Shown piece after piece: positions 13,695-15,985 of a DNA stretch of 15,985 nt. The position numbers and the translations under genes were made by a program. Source of the DNA: JACQFK01 sp035644495 (lineage in GTDB: Bacteria; Planctomycetota; MHYJ01; JACPRB01); assembly GCA_035644495.1 (NCBI GenBank), contig DASQOM010000358.1, positions 1 through 15,985 of the forward strand. The letters run 5' to 3'. Numbering within the stretch: position 1 is the first letter of the stretch; each line of letters opens with the position of its first letter. The notes under the pieces were generated by a model. It did not search any database. It had not been told where the DNA came from and saw only the letters and a program-made list of their open reading frames with translations.

Positions 13695-15203
13695 TCACGG
13701 GATCAGGTCCGGTCGCTCCTCCCATTCGGTTCCCATGTTGTCGTCCGTCACGAGCGCGCCGGGCGGCAGCGACGACAGCAGGCTCTCGCGCGTCTGGAGC
13801 ATCCCCTTCAGCTTCCCGATCGCCGCGTCCAGGACCGCGACCTCGTCGGGTTTGTCCCGGTCGATGACCACGCCGCTCCCCCGGGGATAAGCGAACAGGC
13901 GCTCCCGCAGGCGGTCCGCATCGAGCCCGAGCGGGACGTCGCTCACCGCGAGGAAGCCCGCGACGCGGAGCGCGTGCGGGAAGACCGTGCAGCCGGTGCG
14001 CAGGACGCGCGCGGAACTCGTCGTGTTGTAGTAGTACATGCCGCCGGGCTTGAGCCGCGAACGGACCAGCTCCAGGAACTCCTGAGACAGCAGGTTCGTC
14101 GCGTTCGAGCGCCAGTGGAACGTCGCATTCGCCACGATGAGATCGAAGCGGCGGTCCCGGTTCCTCACGAGCCAGCGGCGGCCGTCGTCGATCTCGATCG
14201 CCACTTTCGCATTCGCGGCCAGGCCGGCCACGTCGGAATACTTCGGCAGCAGCTGCAGATAGCCCGGGTTGATCTCGACGATCGTCAGCCGCTCGACGGA
14301 AGGATTCCCGGCGATCACCGTCGCCCACGAGCCCGAGCTGAGGCCGATCAGGAGCACGTCCTTGGGCGCCGGGTGCAGCTCGGCCAGCGCGTAGCAGCGC
14401 AGGATCAGATTCCGGTCGTCCGTGAGCGACGTGTTGAACGCGCCGTCGTAGATGCCCCCGCCGAAGATCTGACCCCGGTCGTTCACGGTGATGACGCCGC
14501 TCTTCGTCTCGACGACGTGGGCGAAGGGTCGGCCGGAGGAATACGACCCTTTCTCCTGGAGCCGTTCGTAGAGGTCGAGGAACGGGACGCGGCCGAAGGC
14601 GGCGCCCAGGGCCGCCAGCACGAGAAGGCCGCCGAAGGGAAGCCGCCGGGATTCGCCAAGAGCAACGACGACCGCCGTCAAGCCGAGACCGAGGAAGAAG
14701 AGCAGCTGGTGCATCGCGGCGAGTGTCAGGATATCCGCGAGGACGAACCCCGTCAGAAGACTGCCGAGGGTCGAGCCGAGGATATTCGCCAGGTAGACCT
14801 GGGACAGCTTGGAGCCGACTTTGTCATCCGGCTCGATCCACGCGTGGCTGACCATCGGGAAGACGGCGCCGAGCCCGGCCGCCGCGAAGCCGACGCCCCA
14901 GAGCCCGTGCTGCCACGCGACCCCGCGGGCCGCCAAGCCCGCAAGCGCCGGTACGACCAGGAAGCCGAGGAGATTGGACAGCGAGGTCAGCAGTGCCAGG
15001 CCCCGCATCGTCTGCCGGCGGTCGCGGCAATATCGCCGCACCGCCAGCGATCCCAGCGCGAGTCCGGCCAGATAGCCGCCCAGCATCAGCCCGAACGTCG
15101 ACGCCCGGCCACCCGACGCGAACGAAAAAGCGCGATACCAGAGGATCTCGTACGAGAGCGCGATGAACCCCGACAGGAACGCGATGCCGAGCGCGGGAAT
15201 CAT
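13695..15203 (-). CDS. Membrane protein with C-terminal spermidine-synthase-like (SAM-dependent) domain
   Basis: A 502-residue protein. About 1-205 has six or so membrane helices with MFS-like loops (FGLMLGGYLAGLALGSLA, YLANILGSTLGSLLTGFVLAD). About 225-430 is a spermidine-synthase-like Rossmann domain: GGIYDGAFNTSL, VLLIGLSSGSWATVIA (SAM site), VEINPGY with Glu310, and IDDGRRWL. Where SpeE has a catalytic Asp, the line reads DLIVANATFHWRSNATNLLS (354-373), so true aminopropyl transfer is doubtful; a methyltransferase-like or unknown reaction is possible. It overlaps the upstream 207-residue membrane gene as ATGA (15203-15200), and related fused proteins carry both parts as one chain. Its stop lies 4 bases from the small gene's. 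The family is confident; the reaction is not. Confidence 0.85.
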   Translation of the reverse strand: MIPALGIAFLSGFIALSYEILWYRAFSFASGGRASTFGLMLGGYLAGLALGSLAVRRYCRDRRQTMRGLALLTSLSNLLGFLVVPALAGLAARGVAWQHGLWGVGFAAAGLGAVFPMVSHAWIEPDDKVGSKLSQVYLANILGSTLGSLLTGFVLADILTLAAMHQLLFFLGLGLTAVVVALGESRRLPFGGLLVLAALGAAFGRVPFLDLYERLQEKGSYSSGRPFAHVVETKSGVITVNDRGQIFGGGIYDGAFNTSLTDDRNLILRCYALAELHPAPKDVLLIGLSSGSWATVIAGNPSVERLTIVEINPGYLQLLPKYSDVAGLAANAKVAIEIDDGRRWLVRNRDRRFDLIVANATFHWRSNATNLLSQEFLELVRSRLKPGGMYYYNTTSSARVLRTGCTVFPHALRVAGFLAVSDVPLGLDADRLRERLFAYPRGSGVVIDRDKPDEVAVLDAAIGKLKGMLQTRESLLSSLPPGALVTDDNMGTEWEERPDLIP

Positions 15204-15823
15204 GCGACTCCCCGCCGCACGAGATGGACACCGAGGACGACCGCGGCCACGACGAGATTGACGCCGGCCGCGAGGTGCACGGTGCCCGCCTGGCCCAGGA
15301 GACCGAGCAGGCCCCGCGCCGCCGCCAGAGATCCCAGCGCCGACCCCAGAGTGTTGACGAAATAGAGCAGCCCGACCGAGCGGCCGACGTTGCCCGAGCG
15401 CCGCACGCTGTACGTGACCAGAATCGGGAGCGTCCCGCCCATGAACAGCGTCGGCAGGAGCACGGCCGCGAGCGCGATGCCGCCGATCGCCGCCCCGCGC
15501 GCCTCCGAGCTCACCGAGGCGATCCACGCAAAGAGAGGCATGGAGACGAGACCGAAGGCGCCGATGCCGAGTTCGACCAGGCCGAACACGACGGGCAGCG
15601 GCCAGCGCGACCGCGTCGAGAGACTCCCCCCCGCCAGACTGCCCAGCCCGAGGCCGAGCATGAAGGCGGTGACGACCATCGTGACCGATTCGCTGCTGCT
15701 GCCGAGCAGGCGGAACAGCGAGCGCTGCCAGACCAGCTGATAGAGGATCGCGGCGAAGCCCGAGAGGAGGAAGACTGCGGCGAGGACGGGACCCGGGATC
15801 CTCTCCTGAGGCGCGTCCTTCAC
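15200..15823 (-). CDS. Six-helix membrane protein, N-terminal half of a fused spermidine-synthase-like transporter type
   Basis: A 207-residue, highly hydrophobic protein with about six membrane helices. Its pieces (GPVLAAVFLLSGFAAILYQLVWQR near 10-33, FMLGLGLGSLAGG near 54-66, LPTLFMGGTLPILV, YFVNTLGSALGSLAA) are the typical opening half of fused MFS/spermidine-synthase proteins. The second half is the next gene, which starts inside its stop codon. The start is GTG 15823; GGAAG lies about 7 bases upstream and the previous gene's TAA (15830-15828) ends 4 bases before it. So three genes run as one tight operon. The two membrane proteins probably form one complex. A mistaken split by a sequencing error is less likely, because the overlap is a clean ATGA. 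Confidence 0.8.
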   Translation of the reverse strand: MKDAPQERIPGPVLAAVFLLSGFAAILYQLVWQRSLFRLLGSSSESVTMVVTAFMLGLGLGSLAGGSLSTRSRWPLPVVFGLVELGIGAFGLVSMPLFAWIASVSSEARGAAIGGIALAAVLLPTLFMGGTLPILVTYSVRRSGNVGRSVGLLYFVNTLGSALGSLAAARGLLGLLGQAGTVHLAAGVNLVVAAVVLGVHLVRRGVA

Positions 15824-15827
15824 GCGG

Positions 15828-15985
15828 TTACTTCCGTTGGGTCTCGTAGTTGCGGCGGAGCCACTCCTTCTGCTCGTCGGTCGGCGGCTTGTGATCCACC
15901 TTCACCGAGGGCAGCTCGGACTTCAACTTCGCCAAGTCTTCGTCGCTGATCTCGTCGAAGTGCAGCTCCAGCAGCTTAAGCGCCG
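15828..15985 (-). CDS. Leucine-rich-repeat protein, C-terminal end (5' truncated by window edge)
   Basis: Only the last 51 or so residues are visible, ending at TAA (15830-15828). They read LKLLELHFDEISDEDLAKL then KSELPSVKV, followed by a charged tail ending ETQRK. The DEDLAKLKSELPSVKV part is the pattern with which many planctomycete LRR proteins end (roughly DxxLAxLkkaLPnckV). The function is unknown; LRRs bind proteins. It is the first visible gene of the minus-strand operon with the two membrane genes. Confidence 0.65.
   Translation of the reverse strand, partial: ALKLLELHFDEISDEDLAKLKSELPSVKVDHKPPTDEQKEWLRRNYETQRK

Noticed and set aside
13564..13890. Full 108-codon plus-strand ORF
   Set aside because: Only the first part has coding-like codon use; from 13695 it runs antisense through the synthase gene.
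1..15985. CRISPR array, tRNA, rRNA, insertion sequence or phage genes
   Set aside because: No direct repeats with regular spacing, no cloverleaf-like sequence, and no transposase or phage protein motifs seen on either strand.

Overview
The window is GC-rich DNA (about two thirds G+C by eye) that is almost entirely coding. Third codon positions are mostly G or C, which helped separate real genes from shadows. The mix of genes suggests a member of the Planctomycetota or a neighbouring lineage known mostly from metagenomes. It includes a SUMF1/FGE-like domain on a helical-repeat stalk, a planctomycete-style leucine-rich-repeat C-terminus, a FapA/DUF342 protein, an atypical ECF-like sigma factor, and a PA14 glycosidase with a Gly-Cys C-terminal sorting tail. 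The taxonomic call is an inference. I see no rRNA, tRNA, CRISPR array, transposase, integrase or phage gene.

Layout. 1-438 (+) is the 3' end of an NAD-dependent epimerase gene. 606-1637 (+) is an HtrA-type protease without a signal peptide, followed by a strong intrinsic terminator at 1654-1687. 1741-2667 and 2673-3170 (+) form a likely two-gene operon of a lipoprotein and a STAS anti-anti-sigma-like protein. 3176-5191 (-) is an OafA-type membrane acyltransferase with an SGNH domain. 5314-7116 (+) is a membrane-anchored helical-repeat/FGE-like protein, and 7247-8902 (+) is FapA/DUF342. 8905-9501 (-) is a membrane-anchored beta-repeat protein, divergent from 9627-10172 (+), a small sigma-70-family protein coupled by ATGA overlap to 10169-11317 (+), a single-pass membrane protein. 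11322-13319 (-) is a secreted glycosidase-like protein with PA14 and C-terminal sorting signal. 13564-13690 (+) is a previously hidden small gene that appears frameshifted. 15985-13695 (-) is an operon of an LRR protein tail, a six-helix membrane protein, and a membrane-bound spermidine-synthase-like protein. The last two look like one fused protein split into two cistrons.

How it works together. Much of the window concerns the cell envelope: lipoprotein, acyltransferase, FGE-like anchor, beta-repeat anchor, secreted glycosidase, and membrane synthase. Two small regulatory cassettes are interspersed: STAS with lipoprotein, and sigma factor with membrane protein. The most noticeable structural themes are four tail-to-tail gene pairs separated by only 2-5 bases, a recurring GGTAnnnT promoter-like element (some copies so close to the start codon that leaderless or near-leaderless mRNAs are likely), and paired inverted repeats in the 9502-9626 divergent promoter. 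I found no single coherent undescribed defence or mobile system. The best candidates for new biology are the sigma/membrane-protein pair with its divergent promoter, the split membrane synthase, and the frameshifted small secreted peptide.
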